Assembly: GCA_045532295.1 (NCBI GenBank)
Contig: JAZSFP010000004.1
Span: 62,001 to 126,000, forward strand
Reading direction: 5' to 3'
Length of the DNA: 64,000 nucleotides
Source: UBA10677 sp045532295
Lineage (GTDB): Bacteria > Bacillota > Clostridia > Christensenellales > Pumilibacteraceae
Of this stretch, positions 7,682 through 17,212 are shown piece by piece (the stretch's first letter is position 1; every line of letters starts with the position of its first letter). The translations under genes were made by a program, and so were the position numbers. The notes below the pieces were generated by a model, which saw nothing but the letters and a program-made list of their open reading frames with translations, searched no databases and was not told where the DNA came from.

Positions 7682-9607
7682 TTACGCCTTAGCGCCACTC
7701 TTCTTGCCGATAAAAAGCACGCCTACTGCTAAAACGATAAGCAAGCCTCCGCCGATAAAGAAGGTGGGGTCTACGGGAGCAACGGTAGCGCACGAAGACG
7801 CCTCGCTCTTCTCGTTTACGGTAACGGTAAAGGTTGCCGTACGCTTTTTGTAAGTAATAGTAACGGTTTGCTCGCCCGTAGTATTTTTGTCGTAACCGCT
7901 AATCATATCGGAGGTTACTGCAACTTTAAGATCCTCGGGACGATTGCCCTCGCTATCCTTATAGAAGGTAGCGGTAACTTCAAGCCCGGTAAGGTCGAGT
8001 TCGTCGCCAACCTCGTAGGTGGTAATATCGGGGGTGGTGGTAACGGTGAGCGTTTCAACGGTGGAAGGCTCTTCGCCGTTAGCGTACGCGCCCACGAACA
8101 AGGGGTTATAGTCCGTTCCCTCTAAGCCGTCGAGTTCGTAGAAGTGAGCGTAGTCGTTAGCCTCGCCCTCTTTTCCAAAGTAAACGAGGAAACCGCCTGC
8201 AGTATCCGCGCCGTAAGTACCGCTTACGGTGTCTTTAGCAATCTCTTTAGCGTTAAAGTCGTAGCCTTCGCCGAGGTCAACCGCCGAAAGCGTTCCGCCG
8301 ATAGCGTAGTAAACTACGCCTGCGTTCACTTCTTCAAGGGTAAGACCTGCGCCCGATGCGATTTGACCCTTGTATTCGCCGTCAACGTAGAGCGAAAGGG
8401 TAACGGTGGTAGAGGCGTCGGTTGCGGTGGTATAGGTAAGAACGCTGATGCCGTTGCCTCTCTTGGGGCTATCGAATTCGTAGCCGGAAACGAAAGGATA
8501 AACGGACAAACTGTCAAGAGCGGAGGACGCGGAGGGATAAACTACTCTCTCGATATTCTCAATCTCTGCGTTGTATTCGTCGTTCTTATACTTAGCGTCG
8601 TGAGTGGAAAGCGCGGTGTGGAGGTTGGACGCTACGAGTTGATTTTCGTAGTTAACCGCCTTGCGATAGAAGAAGTAGCCGTCGCGAACGGTCTCAAGGT
8701 CGTAGGTGTTGCCTGCCTCGAAAATGTAACGGGACGAGCCGTCGGGACGCATAAACTCAAGGATTTCTCCCGAGCGAATAGTGTCCGTCTCTTTTGCAGC
8801 GCGCTTAATAAACATAAAGTCGTAAATGGTGTTCTCGCTAATGCCGTTGTAGTAAACGGGCTTGGTGGGAAGAACCGCCTCGGTTACCTCTTCGGCAATC
8901 TTGAGCGTGTCTTCGATTTTGCCACTCTTCTTGTCCATCTTAACGGAAATAAGGTCAGTGCCGTCCAAAACTACGAGGTACACGAAATTACCGCTGGTAA
9001 CGAAGGTGTAGGGAGCGGAGTTGCTGTCCGATTCCGTCGAGTAAATCTTTTGAGTGGTCTTGCCGTCAAGCGTCATACGGAAGAAGTCGGTCTTAAGGTA
9101 CTGAACTTCACCCGATTTATTCTTAAGGTTGTTGGGGCTTGCGTAGAAAAGACAGTCGCCAAGGATATAAATACCGCCCTCAGCGTATCCGCTCGTGCCT
9201 ACCGTCTTGGGCGCAATAGCCTGAACGGAAACTACGTTTCTCTCGTCGCCCTTGTAGTCCTCTTTAACGGTGGATTTAAGGGTAAGGTTGGTTACGCTGT
9301 CGCGCTTAACCTTGAACGAGCCGTCGCTCTGCTTGTCGCCGTTAAGTTCCGCTCTATAAACCGCGCCCTTAACTACTTCGCCAAAGATATTAGCCTCGCC
9401 TTCGCTGTCTTCGTAACCGCGAGTACCGTTGAGGAAATAGATATAGTTGCCGTACTGAACGGCGCTACCGCCGTTGCTGAGCACGGTATAGGAAGTGTCC
9501 TGCGCGCCACTAATAGGAACGCTAACGTACTGGTCGCCTGCGCAACCCGTAAACGCCATAAGCGCTACGAGAATAAGGGTTAAAATTGCGATAATCTTCT
9601 TGGTCAT
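7682..9607 (-). CDS. Large lipoprotein with Ig-like domain and C-terminal membrane anchor
   Basis: About 641 residues, cell surface. An N-terminal signal peptide ends in the lipobox FTGC. The middle 500 residues contain recurring YIYFLNG / YFFYRK / LVYFGK-type strands reminiscent of a beta-propeller, then a bacterial Ig-like domain (DITTYEVGDELDLTGLEVTA through TYKKRTATFTVTV). A hydrophobic segment FFIGGGLLIVLAVGVLF and basic tail close the protein, so it seems anchored at both ends. No enzymatic motif recognised. ATG at 9607 is ten bases from GGAG; another ATG two codons upstream (9613) is equally possible but close to it. Substrate capture is a guess. Confidence 0.8.
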   Translation of the reverse strand: MTKKIIAILTLILVALMAFTGCAGDQYVSVPISGAQDTSYTVLSNGGSAVQYGNYIYFLNGTRGYEDSEGEANIFGEVVKGAVYRAELNGDKQSDGSFKVKRDSVTNLTLKSTVKEDYKGDERNVVSVQAIAPKTVGTSGYAEGGIYILGDCLFYASPNNLKNKSGEVQYLKTDFFRMTLDGKTTQKIYSTESDSNSAPYTFVTSGNFVYLVVLDGTDLISVKMDKKSGKIEDTLKIAEEVTEAVLPTKPVYYNGISENTIYDFMFIKRAAKETDTIRSGEILEFMRPDGSSRYIFEAGNTYDLETVRDGYFFYRKAVNYENQLVASNLHTALSTHDAKYKNDEYNAEIENIERVVYPSASSALDSLSVYPFVSGYEFDSPKRGNGISVLTYTTATDASTTVTLSLYVDGEYKGQIASGAGLTLEEVNAGVVYYAIGGTLSAVDLGEGYDFNAKEIAKDTVSGTYGADTAGGFLVYFGKEGEANDYAHFYELDGLEGTDYNPLFVGAYANGEEPSTVETLTVTTTPDITTYEVGDELDLTGLEVTATFYKDSEGNRPEDLKVAVTSDMISGYDKNTTGEQTVTITYKKRTATFTVTVNEKSEASSCATVAPVDPTFFIGGGLLIVLAVGVLFIGKKSGAKA

Positions 9608-9716
9608 TATCATACTACTCCATTTTACAATTCATTTAACATTATATAATAAATTGCAAATCAAGTCAACCGTTTAGCGCTTATACAATCAAATTTTAAC
9701 CCTAACTTTTTAATTT

Positions 9717-10631
9717 TTATTGATTTTTAATCGTTTCTCCGCTAACTAAACTTTGATAAAGCACGAAGTACCCCTCTTCCATCGGTTTTCTTAAATCCTT
9801 CGGTAGCCAGGTTACCCCTTCCCCAAGTTCGCTCGGAGGGGGCGTAGTATAGCGCGAGGGCAAGCCGTAGCACAGATACTCCGCCGGCGAGCCGATTAGC
9901 CCTACGATATAATATTTATTACCGTACGGCACTTTCACCCAGCGAGTTAGAGGCATATTTTCCTCAAGTTCTTTCACTCTCTCGCCCTCGAGAAAAAGTC
10001 GGTCGATATTTTCCTTGACCTCTTCAAAAAAAGTCAGTTTTCGTCCGCGCGCTATAACGCTCTCCTCTTTTTTTACGGGCGGAATAGTAAACGCGCCCTC
10101 TACGCTCACCGGCTTTTGCGCGCGCTCTACTTCGCTGTTCGATAAAATATAGTTCTTGTATTCCTCGCTAAACGCCATACTCCCCTCCGCTCCGTCTATT
10201 CCTCTTCGCTCGTAGTAGTTTTCCTTCGCAATAGCCCCGTCGTCGTAATCGGTCTTTTCAGTCGAAATATCCGTCTTCGGCGGTGGCGGTATAGTAGATA
10301 TATTCGTCTTCGCAACGCTCTTCCTCCTTATCGGCATATTGCTCTTCCACAGTTTTTCTCGGCTAAGCGAGCCGTACAAAACCACCCGCTCTCCGTCGGA
10401 AATTATAAAGTGCGCGAGCGATAAATCCAACTCGCCTTTATGCAAAACGGCGATACGCGTACCCTCTAATTCGTACTCGTAAACCTCTTTCTCCTTTATA
10501 AGAAAATAGTAGCGTTTATAGGGAAGTGAAAAGAGCGCAACCTCCATTTTATGCTCGTTTTCAACGCTCGTAACCTTAACGCTCCCACTCCCTTCGCCCG
10601 ATAAAATAATTATTCTCCGCTCAATATTCAT
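9717..10631 (-). CDS. Conserved protein of unknown function
   Basis: A 304-residue soluble protein that I cannot name. The N-terminal ~90 residues (VTSVENEHKMEVALFSLP, GTRIAVLHKGELDL) look like a small all-beta domain. A low-complexity acidic/proline-rich linker follows (about 100-190), then a C-terminal ~90-residue domain with WVKVPYGNKYYIVGLIG, YLCYGLPSRY and GEGVTWLPKDL. Similar C-termini occur in clostridial hypothetical proteins as far as I recall. No membrane segments. The start at 10631 follows GGAGGAGACG. The upstream 220 bases hold the ktrA terminator and two possible hairpins but no clear promoter. Confidence 0.75.
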   Translation of the reverse strand: MNIERRIIILSGEGSGSVKVTSVENEHKMEVALFSLPYKRYYFLIKEKEVYEYELEGTRIAVLHKGELDLSLAHFIISDGERVVLYGSLSREKLWKSNMPIRRKSVAKTNISTIPPPPKTDISTEKTDYDDGAIAKENYYERRGIDGAEGSMAFSEEYKNYILSNSEVERAQKPVSVEGAFTIPPVKKEESVIARGRKLTFFEEVKENIDRLFLEGERVKELEENMPLTRWVKVPYGNKYYIVGLIGSPAEYLCYGLPSRYTTPPPSELGEGVTWLPKDLRKPMEEGYFVLYQSLVSGETIKNQ

Positions 10632-10762
10632 CGTCTCCTCCACCCTCATCCTATGCGTAAGGTCTTATTTTTATGCCCGCTCTCCGTCGGGCGCGTCATT
10701 AAGGCATAGTTGCTACTTAGCCTTGGTGGTTACGACGACTTCTCGCGTATCGTCTTTTGTAG

Positions 10763-10818
10763 GATTTTCGACAATATAAAAGACTAACGAATAGGTTTTC
10801 GTTAGTCTTCTTTTTGCT
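10763..10818 (-). terminator. Terminator after ktrA, possibly bidirectional
   Basis: AAGACTAACGA pairs with TCGTTAGTCTT. T-rich sequence flanks both sides, so it can act on the minus-strand ktrA transcript and also from the other direction. Confidence 0.75.
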
Positions 10819-10851
10819 TTTGATAAGCGCGCCTTTCGTTTAAATAAAGCG

Positions 10852-11508
10852 CTATGCTTTTGAAAATTTTCCTAATTTTGCCGTGTTTGCAATTAAGATT
10901 AGCGTAGTTTGAGTATCAAGCGCCTCTTCGGGATTGACGTTTACGTTGACCTCTTCACCCTTCTTGATTGCAATGACGTTAAATCCGTATTTTTTGCGGA
11001 GGTTCAATTCAATCAAGTTCTTACCGCGCCACTCATCTCTGACGTCAATCTCAACGACGGACACGTCCTTTGACAAAGAAATCATATCAATAAATCCCGA
11101 ACTGAGCAAATTCTTTGCAAGGCGGATTCCCGATTCGTTCTCGGGAATAACCACTTGGTCTGCGCCCACGCGAAGCAATATCTTTTGTTGCATTTCGTTG
11201 GCGCACTTTGCAATAACCGTTTTCACGCCCGCCTCCTTGCAAAGCGTGACCGCCATAACGCTCGCTTCAAGGTTGTTAGCCATACAAACGATAACGGTAT
11301 CAATATTGCCTATTCCAAGACGGGAAATAACCTCCGCATCGGTCACGTCGGCGCGTTTGCACACGGGCAAATACGACGCCACGTCGTTGATAATTCTTTC
11401 GTCGATATCGACGGCAATAACCTCCATACCGTTATCCACGAGTTCTTTTGCCACGGCTATGCCGTATCTTCCAAGTCCAAAGACTGCGTAAGTTTTCTTT
11501 GCTTTCAT
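10852..11508 (-). CDS. ktrA: Potassium uptake regulatory subunit KtrA/TrkA
   Basis: Cytoplasmic gating ring subunit of a Ktr/Trk potassium channel-transporter. The 218 residues contain an RCK_N Rossmann domain (GLGRYG at 11-16, VDIDERII near 33 for the adenine ribose, ADVTDAEVI, NNLEASVMAV) and an RCK_C domain (WRGKNLIELNLRKKYGFNVIAIKKG). RCK_N binds ATP/ADP or NAD; RCK_C of KtrA in Firmicutes binds cyclic di-AMP. It lies ten bases behind the membrane subunit gene, forming a two-gene operon. Confidence 0.93.
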   Translation of the reverse strand: MKAKKTYAVFGLGRYGIAVAKELVDNGMEVIAVDIDERIINDVASYLPVCKRADVTDAEVISRLGIGNIDTVIVCMANNLEASVMAVTLCKEAGVKTVIAKCANEMQQKILLRVGADQVVIPENESGIRLAKNLLSSGFIDMISLSKDVSVVEIDVRDEWRGKNLIELNLRKKYGFNVIAIKKGEEVNVNVNPEEALDTQTTLILIANTAKLGKFSKA

Positions 11509-11518
11509 ACTATTCTCC

Positions 11519-12880
11519 TTATCCTATACTGATATCTTCCGTCGGCTCGGAAATAACGTTCTGACTTTCATTTTTGCTACCAAGCGCCACTGCAAGAGAG
11601 ATAGGTCCGACTCGGCCTAAATACATAGTTACTATGATAACTAACTTTCCAAAGGGGTTTAGCGTTGCCGTCAGATTCCTTGATAGCCCAACGGTTGCGG
11701 TTGCGCTGACCGTTTCGTACACCGCGTCAAGAGCAGAGGCGTTGCTCGTCGCCATCAAAAGCACGGTTGACACGATACAAATCGTAAGAAAGGTTATCGC
11801 CACTGCTATTGCCTTTTTTACCGAACCCTCGGAAATACGACGACCAAACAGCGTCGCGCTATTTTTATTGCGAACGGTCGCAAACGCCGAGCAAACGAGA
11901 ACGGCAATAGTAACCGTTTTTATACCGCCTGCCGTTCCCACGGGCGAACCGCCGATAAACATCAAGATAATCGATACGGTAGCAGTAGCGTTCGTTAAAT
12001 TCTCTTGTGGAATGGTAGCAAAGCCCGCAGTTCTCGTCGTGACGGATTGAAAAAACGATACTTGAATTTTATCAAATAAAGACATTTCTCCAATGGTCAA
12101 CGGGTTTGCGTACTCAAAAATGAATATCAAAATCGCGCCCACTAAAATTAGTCCTGCGGTAACCGTAATTGCAATTTTAGAATGCAAAGTCAAATGCTTG
12201 AATATCCTGCGATTCTTTGGAGAGCGGTTCTTAATGACACGAATCACGTCCCACCAAACGATATAACCAAGACCACCGAGAATAATTAGCGAACAGGTTA
12301 CGATATTTATCAGCGGATTCGTAGCGTAATTGCAAAGACTATTTTCAGCGATTATATCAATGCCTGCGTTACAAAAGGCGGAAACCGAATTGAAAAGCGA
12401 TATCCAAACGCCCCTTGCCCCAAACTCGGGAACGAACACGAACATATACAGTATAGCGCCTATTCCTTCAATAATTAGCGTGCCGAATAACACGTTCTTA
12501 ACAAACTTTGCAAGTCCCGACATCGTGTTAAGATTAAAAGCGTCCTGTATGAGCAATCGGTCACCGATACCCATTTTTCTGTTCAGAAGAAGCATCAGCC
12601 CCGACATAATCGTGATGATACCAAGCCCACCGATCTGTATCAAAATTAATATGACGATCTGCCCGAACACGCTCCAGGTCGATACCGTTGGAAGAGTAAC
12701 GAGCCCCGTCACGCAAGTGGAGGTAGTTGCCGTAAAGAGCGCGTCAAGATACGGAACGGCTTCACCGCTTGCAGAACTAATGGGCAACGCCAAAAGCCCA
12801 CTTCCTATGAGAATTGTCACAAGAAAACTGAGCAATATAATTTGCGTAGTTGAAAGCGTGAATTTCTTTTTCCTATCCAT
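11519..12880 (-). CDS. ktrB: Potassium transporter membrane subunit KtrB/TrkH family
   Basis: Polytopic membrane protein of 453 residues carrying the four M1-P-M2 repeats of the SKT superfamily. The four filter segments are visible as TCVTGL, FCNAGI, RTAGFA and ATVGLS, each with the required glycine. Pairs with KtrA next door for potassium uptake. The start at 12880 (MDRKKKF) is supported by AGAGGATAATCTT; the longer in-frame start is rejected. A consensus promoter about 75 bases upstream (TTGACA, 17 bases, TATAAC) drives the operon. I saw no cyclic di-AMP riboswitch in the short leader. Confidence 0.93.
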   Translation of the reverse strand: MDRKKKFTLSTTQIILLSFLVTILIGSGLLALPISSASGEAVPYLDALFTATTSTCVTGLVTLPTVSTWSVFGQIVILILIQIGGLGIITIMSGLMLLLNRKMGIGDRLLIQDAFNLNTMSGLAKFVKNVLFGTLIIEGIGAILYMFVFVPEFGARGVWISLFNSVSAFCNAGIDIIAENSLCNYATNPLINIVTCSLIILGGLGYIVWWDVIRVIKNRSPKNRRIFKHLTLHSKIAITVTAGLILVGAILIFIFEYANPLTIGEMSLFDKIQVSFFQSVTTRTAGFATIPQENLTNATATVSIILMFIGGSPVGTAGGIKTVTIAVLVCSAFATVRNKNSATLFGRRISEGSVKKAIAVAITFLTICIVSTVLLMATSNASALDAVYETVSATATVGLSRNLTATLNPFGKLVIIVTMYLGRVGPISLAVALGSKNESQNVISEPTEDISIG

Positions 12881-12960
12881 AAGATTATCCTCTAAAAAGT
12901 ATAAACACCCGACGACCGCTGTAAACAACTGGTTACTTTTTTTTAGTTATTCTCGTCATA

Positions 12961-12989
12961 GTTATATCATACTTTACCGATTATGTCAA
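12961..12989 (-). promoter_or_regulatory. ktrB-ktrA promoter
   Basis: TTGACA (12984-12989), 17-base spacer, TATAAC (12961-12966) on the minus strand. Confidence 0.75.
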
Positions 12990-13085
12990 TTATTTTCGTC
13001 AGTATACTATCGTCAAACGCTCGTCCGTCCGAAAAACTCGTTATAGCGTAACCGAAAATTTAATTGAATATGTTTTAGGCGTATG

Positions 13086-13118
13086 AAATAAAAACTCGAC
13101 TATCAAAAGTCGAGTTTT
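13086..13118 (-). terminator. Terminator after the CvpA-like gene
   Basis: AAAACTCGAC (13091-13100) pairs with GTCGAGTTTT (13109-13118); T-rich tail on the minus strand. Confidence 0.88.
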
Positions 13119-13175
13119 AGAACTTAATTCCATTTAAATCACTACGGGAATACCTCTTAGCAGTCGTCTTTCTCG

Positions 13176-14393
13176 TTACTCAGCGGAATTCATATTCTGA
13201 ATAATCTCTTTAAGTTGCGCCTCGTAGTCAGCGCGGATAGTCTCTGCCTCGCCAAGTTTTTGAGCGTTATTGATTGCCGCAATACCGAGGGCGTGGGTGC
13301 TTTCAAAAGAAGAAGGAAGAGTTGCTCCAAGCGCGGTAACCGTTTCAACGGTGTTATTGTAATAGGTATCGAGGCTTGCTTTAGCGTCCACTTTTTCCTG
13401 AGCAAGTTGAGCCTCTTGGTCTGCGGTATAGATTTCCGCCATAAACTCTTTGGTTCTCTCTTCAACCTCGACTACTGCCATAAAGTCGTCCTTGGTAGCC
13501 TCAGCGCCGGTAAGCACGATAGCGTCGATTTGCGCTTTACCGCTCGCGATATAAGCGTCCATATAGACGAGGTTAGCCTCGGAATAACCGTTCTCGCCTG
13601 CCTTAGAAATGAGGTACGCTCTGTACTCGTCAAGAGCGGTCTTGCTTGCCGATTTTTTCTCGTCGAAAGTGAGTTTCTTGTAGCCTACTTTAACCATAAG
13701 TTCTTCGGTAGCGGGGTCAGCGTAAACCGCCATATCAGTACCCATATAGGTAATCTGCGCTACGGGGTTTCCTAAGATACTGTTGCTAACGGTTTCGGTA
13801 TAGCCCGTTGCCCACTCGAACGGGAAGATAACGGTGGACACGAGAAGAAGTATCATAACGAGGGTAAGACCACGAACCGCGCCAACGATAAAGCCGAAGA
13901 TTCTCGAAAAGGCGTTCTTTTCTTCGCGAACGAAGATTTTGGTTAAAATCCAGCCGATAAGCGAAATGATTGCGCGAACTACCGCGTAAACGATAAGCCA
14001 GCAAACGATAGTAAGGCTGTTATAAACCATACAGAGCGAAACGAACTCGCCGAGCGATACCGAGCCGTAGTAAACGCCGATACCGAGCGCGCTATATCTA
14101 TCAATCATAGGCTGAACGTAGTGCGCCATAACGCCACTCGTTGCGCTAAATCCCTCTCCGCCGATTGCCTCGTAATAGAGAGAACGGAGCGAAAATCCCT
14201 CGCCTATAAGCAGTCCGCGCGTTAAATCCCAGTCAAGTAGCCAGCCCGTTACGTAGTCCACGAGAATAAAGGCTACTACCGTTGCGCCCGCAAAACAAAT
14301 TAACTTGATGAGCGACTCGCCCACGCCTTTCCAAAGTCCCAAAAGACCGAAAAACGCTACTACCGCGATAATCGCAATGTCAACATAACTCAT
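13176..14393 (-). CDS. CvpA-family membrane protein with long C-terminal extension
   Basis: 405 residues. The first ~220 hold four membrane segments in CvpA order (IAIIAVVAFFGLLGLWKG, LICFAGATVVAFILV, TIVCWLIVYAVVRAIISLIG, VGAVRGLTLVMILLLVS), with the family GxxxG-type KG turn after the first. The remaining ~185 residues are charged, predicted alpha-helical and probably extracytoplasmic or cytoplasmic stalk-like; this extension is not part of standard CvpA. Start at 14393 follows GGAGGTTATAACA. CvpA proteins are linked to envelope functions; the role here is unknown. Confidence 0.82.
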   Translation of the reverse strand: MSYVDIAIIAVVAFFGLLGLWKGVGESLIKLICFAGATVVAFILVDYVTGWLLDWDLTRGLLIGEGFSLRSLYYEAIGGEGFSATSGVMAHYVQPMIDRYSALGIGVYYGSVSLGEFVSLCMVYNSLTIVCWLIVYAVVRAIISLIGWILTKIFVREEKNAFSRIFGFIVGAVRGLTLVMILLLVSTVIFPFEWATGYTETVSNSILGNPVAQITYMGTDMAVYADPATEELMVKVGYKKLTFDEKKSASKTALDEYRAYLISKAGENGYSEANLVYMDAYIASGKAQIDAIVLTGAEATKDDFMAVVEVEERTKEFMAEIYTADQEAQLAQEKVDAKASLDTYYNNTVETVTALGATLPSSFESTHALGIAAINNAQKLGEAETIRADYEAQLKEIIQNMNSAE

Positions 14394-14456
14394 TGTTATA
14401 ACCTCCAAAATTCTTATACCGTTTATATTTTTTCGATACGGTCAATACTCTTTTCT

Positions 14457-14981
14457 ATGGATACCGTAACTAAAAGCATTGCCCGATTTTTAACTTTTAA
14501 TCCCCATCGCCCCGTCGTTCTTTGCATAGGCACTGACCTCGTTATAGGCGACGCGTTCGGTCCACTCGTGGGCGAACTTTTAAGAAAGAAGTACGACGCG
14601 CGCTGTTTCGTTTACGGCACGCTCGACGCGCCCGTTACCGCGCTTAACCTCGACCGATATATTCGGCTCATACGCTCTTCGCATAAAAACTCGAAGATTA
14701 TCGCCGTCGACTCTGCCCTCGGAAAGAGCGAGGATATCGGAAAGATTAGCGCAAAAGAAGGCTCGATTAAGCCGGGGCTTGCTACGGGCAAAAAACTGTC
14801 CGCAGTAGGCGACTTCTCTGTCGTAATGACGGTGGGCGATATAACTAAACCAAACGCGCTCTCGTCCGTTCGGCTCGGGTTTATCTACCGCTCCGCAGAC
14901 AAGGTCGCATCCGCGCTCTCGCTCGCCCTCTCACAAGTTTCTTCCTCTTCCTTACAATACTATGATATAACTTCTTTATAA
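14457..14981 (+). CDS. yyaC: YyaC-like spore protease-related protein (DUF1256)
   Basis: 174 residues resembling Bacillus YyaC and the GPR germination protease fold: VVLCIGTDLVIGDAFGPLVG near residue 22, GTLDAPVTALNL near 56, IIAVDSALGK near 83 and the glycine-rich KPGLATGKKLSAVGD near 107. YyaC homologues occur in spore formers, so this supports a sporulating ancestor. It is transcribed away from the CvpA-like gene. No Shine-Dalgarno is visible before the ATG. Confidence 0.85.
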   Translation: MDTVTKSIARFLTFNPHRPVVLCIGTDLVIGDAFGPLVGELLRKKYDARCFVYGTLDAPVTALNLDRYIRLIRSSHKNSKIIAVDSALGKSEDIGKISAKEGSIKPGLATGKKLSAVGDFSVVMTVGDITKPNALSSVRLGFIYRSADKVASALSLALSQVSSSSLQYYDITSL

Positions 14982-15014
14982 TAATTAAATTAGAGAAAGA
15001 TTAAAATTACATTA

Positions 15015-15425
15015 AAACTCACTGCCGTGAGGGGCACCGTCGCGCCACAGTGAGTTTTGTGTATAAACTACACTCCGCGTATATGCTTGGTATGTCATAC
15101 CGAGCAAAGTAAGTGAAACGAGAACATAAGCGATATCTCCGCGTATACGCCGTGGGTGTCTTTCTGGAGCGCACCCCCTTGGTCGTGTCTTTCTGGAACG
15201 CACCCACGGGGTGTTTACTGTCGCGCCATAGGAAAACGAGAACACGAGCAATCGTTCCGCGCCCCCCTTGGTCGTGTCTTTCTGGAACGGAGGCGTAGCC
15301 GAAGTGATAGAAACTCCCAAGCCTATGCTACCGTTAACCCTTGGTCGTCCTTCCCCGAGCGCAAGCGAGAAGTCGCCCCCACTCGCAGTGGGTGTCATAC
15401 CGAGCGGAGCGAGGCTTTTATATCA
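15015..15425. repeat. Dispersed repeat mosaic
   Basis: Modules in series: CACTGCCGTGAGGGGCACCG-like palindrome, GTCTTTCTGGAGCG fragments (two), CACCCACGGGGTGTTTACTG unit, CCTTCCCCGAGCGCAAGCGA unit and a CATACCGAGCGG half-palindrome ending about 18 bases from the Fic stop codon. No real gene inside. Confidence 0.85.
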
Positions 15426-15430
15426 TAACG

Positions 15431-16672
15431 TTAGTGCATTTTATACGTTATAAATTCAGGATTAATCTTAAAAATGACCTCGTTTTTTTTGTTTGTAGAC
15501 TCTTCAATAATACCGTAACTTGCCAAATGCCGTAATATTTTCAATGCCCCTTGTTTAGTCATATTGTTTCCGATATATTCAACGAACATTTTATAATTAA
15601 AATAATTTTCCGAATTATGAATTAATATTTTTTTAAGATAAACTAACTCCGTATTAGACAAAAATTCGCCCGATACTGACAGTTTGTTCTTGATTTCTTC
15701 AATGTTCTTATAAATTAAACTGAATTTTATGGCAGTTTCTAAAATATACCCTAAAAAGTACGTTAAATCGTTATTCGTATTTCTCGTACTTACGATTGCC
15801 TTATAGTAATTTGATTTAAATTCGTTAATAGCCTCACTCATAAATAGAGGGGAAACGTAAGACAGGTCGTTTATAATGCTAATCCAAAGAGACACCATAC
15901 GAGCAGTTCTACCGTTATAATCAAAATACGGATGCAAATATAAAATATAGTAATGACAAATATGCGGAAGATAGATACCTAATTTCTTTGCTTGCTCTTT
16001 ATCGTTAACCAAATCAAACAAACCGTTCATATACTCTTCAATTAACTGGTGATTTATTCCGTCGTAGCCACCAATGGAAACGGAATCATCACGATAATAT
16101 AAGCCGTCTTTTAGTTTATCTTCTTCATCTAAACAATTGTCGCTAAGCAACGAATACAATTTATATAAATTCTCTTTGTTAAACGCAGGCTTTTCTCTCA
16201 GAATATAATTGATTGCGTTTTGCATATTTTTAATAATTATATCGTTCTTATCGGTTAATTCTTTGCTTTCAAAAATTTCTTTAATCCTTTTATGCGTAGT
16301 CGGAACGTTCTCAATATTCAAAGTCCCTTCCACTTCGGAAAATATTCTGGAAAGCATAATTTGGTCAATATTGCGATTCGTTAAAAAATCCTTGTTTTCT
16401 GCATAATCCTTAATCAGCGTTGATAAATATTCTTTATGATTAGACACCAAATATTTTCCTAAAAAGAAAAATATATGTTTAGAGTTAAAAGTTTTAAGAG
16501 GAAGTTTAATAAATCTTTCACAGCCTTCGTCAATTAAATCGTCTTTTGCGTCTAAAAAATCATTTAACTCGTCTTTGGAAAATAATATACCTACGTTTTT
16601 ATTATAACGCAAATCGTCTATCGTGTAATATTTATTGCCTAATAAAATCTTCAAAATTTTGTTTTTATCCAT
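15431..16672 (-). CDS. Fic family protein
   Basis: 413 residues; Fic enzymes transfer AMP or other phosphate-linked groups to hydroxyl side chains of target proteins. The active-site loop reads HPYFDYNGRTARM (H247-M259): catalytic His, acidic D251 and NGR are kept but the first Gly of the usual GNGR is Tyr. An SEVEGT stretch (112-117) resembles the N-terminal inhibitory helix that blocks ATP, although the usual Ser at the first position is Phe. A winged-helix-like C-terminus (MTKQGALKILRHLASYGII) is typical of DNA-binding Fic proteins. The gene is visibly more AT-rich than its neighbours and lies between two repeat clusters, suggesting transfer. Start at 16672 follows GGAGGCAAAT. Confidence 0.88.
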   Translation of the reverse strand: MDKNKILKILLGNKYYTIDDLRYNKNVGILFSKDELNDFLDAKDDLIDEGCERFIKLPLKTFNSKHIFFFLGKYLVSNHKEYLSTLIKDYAENKDFLTNRNIDQIMLSRIFSEVEGTLNIENVPTTHKRIKEIFESKELTDKNDIIIKNMQNAINYILREKPAFNKENLYKLYSLLSDNCLDEEDKLKDGLYYRDDSVSIGGYDGINHQLIEEYMNGLFDLVNDKEQAKKLGIYLPHICHYYILYLHPYFDYNGRTARMVSLWISIINDLSYVSPLFMSEAINEFKSNYYKAIVSTRNTNNDLTYFLGYILETAIKFSLIYKNIEEIKNKLSVSGEFLSNTELVYLKKILIHNSENYFNYKMFVEYIGNNMTKQGALKILRHLASYGIIEESTNKKNEVIFKINPEFITYKMH

Positions 16673-16844
16673 ATTTGCCTCCAAACCAACAGAGAACTTT
16701 ATTTCCACCAGTCAATTAAATTATATAAAAAAATTTATAATTAGTCAACCGTTTGGTCAACCAAATTATAAACTTTCTTGAAACTTTTGTCGAAAATGCA
16801 AAGGGCAAGATATTTAGCCCACTCTATAAATTAAAAAGTCGCCA

Positions 16845-17212
16845 CTGCTCGCCGTATTAGATACACTCCACTCGCACCCACGGGGTGTTTACTGTCGCGC
16901 CATAGGAAAACGAGAACACGAGCAATCGTTCCGCGTATATGCCGTGGGTGTCTTTCTGGAGCGGAACGAAGTGGAGCGATAGAATCTCCCAAGTTTATGT
17001 AACCATTAATCTTTGGTCGTCCTTCCCCGAGCGCAAGCGAGAAGTCGCCCCCCACGCGCCGTGGGTGTCTTTCTGGAGCGCACCCCCTTGGTCGTGTCTT
17101 TCTGGAACGGAGGCGTAGCCGAAGTGATAGAAACTCCCAAGCCTATGTAACCATTAACCCTTGGTCGTCCTTCCCCGAGCGTAAGCGAGAAGTCACTCCC
17201 GTTTGCAACGGG
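16845..17212. repeat. Dispersed repeat mosaic ending at the HAD gene stop codon
   Basis: Contains a CCACGGGGTGTTTACTGTC unit (about 16877), two CCTTCCCCGAGCGYAAGCGA units (about 17021 and 17168), two TTTCTGGARCG pieces and the terminal CCCGTTTGCAACGGG palindrome (17198-17212), which touches the TAG codon of the next gene. Confidence 0.85.

Noticed and set aside
8144..9583. 479-codon open frame on the plus strand
   Set aside because: It is the shadow of the lipoprotein gene on the other strand, which has signal peptide, Ig-like domain and ribosome binding site.
12890..12960. Cyclic di-AMP riboswitch ahead of ktrB
   Set aside because: The leader between promoter and start codon is only about 75 bases, too short for that riboswitch.
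15113..15428. Several open frames giving HTERSE-like or VVSFWN-like peptides (also at 26.4, 30.6, 52.3 and 52.7 kb)
   Set aside because: They are translations of palindromic repeats that occur in every orientation; not genes.
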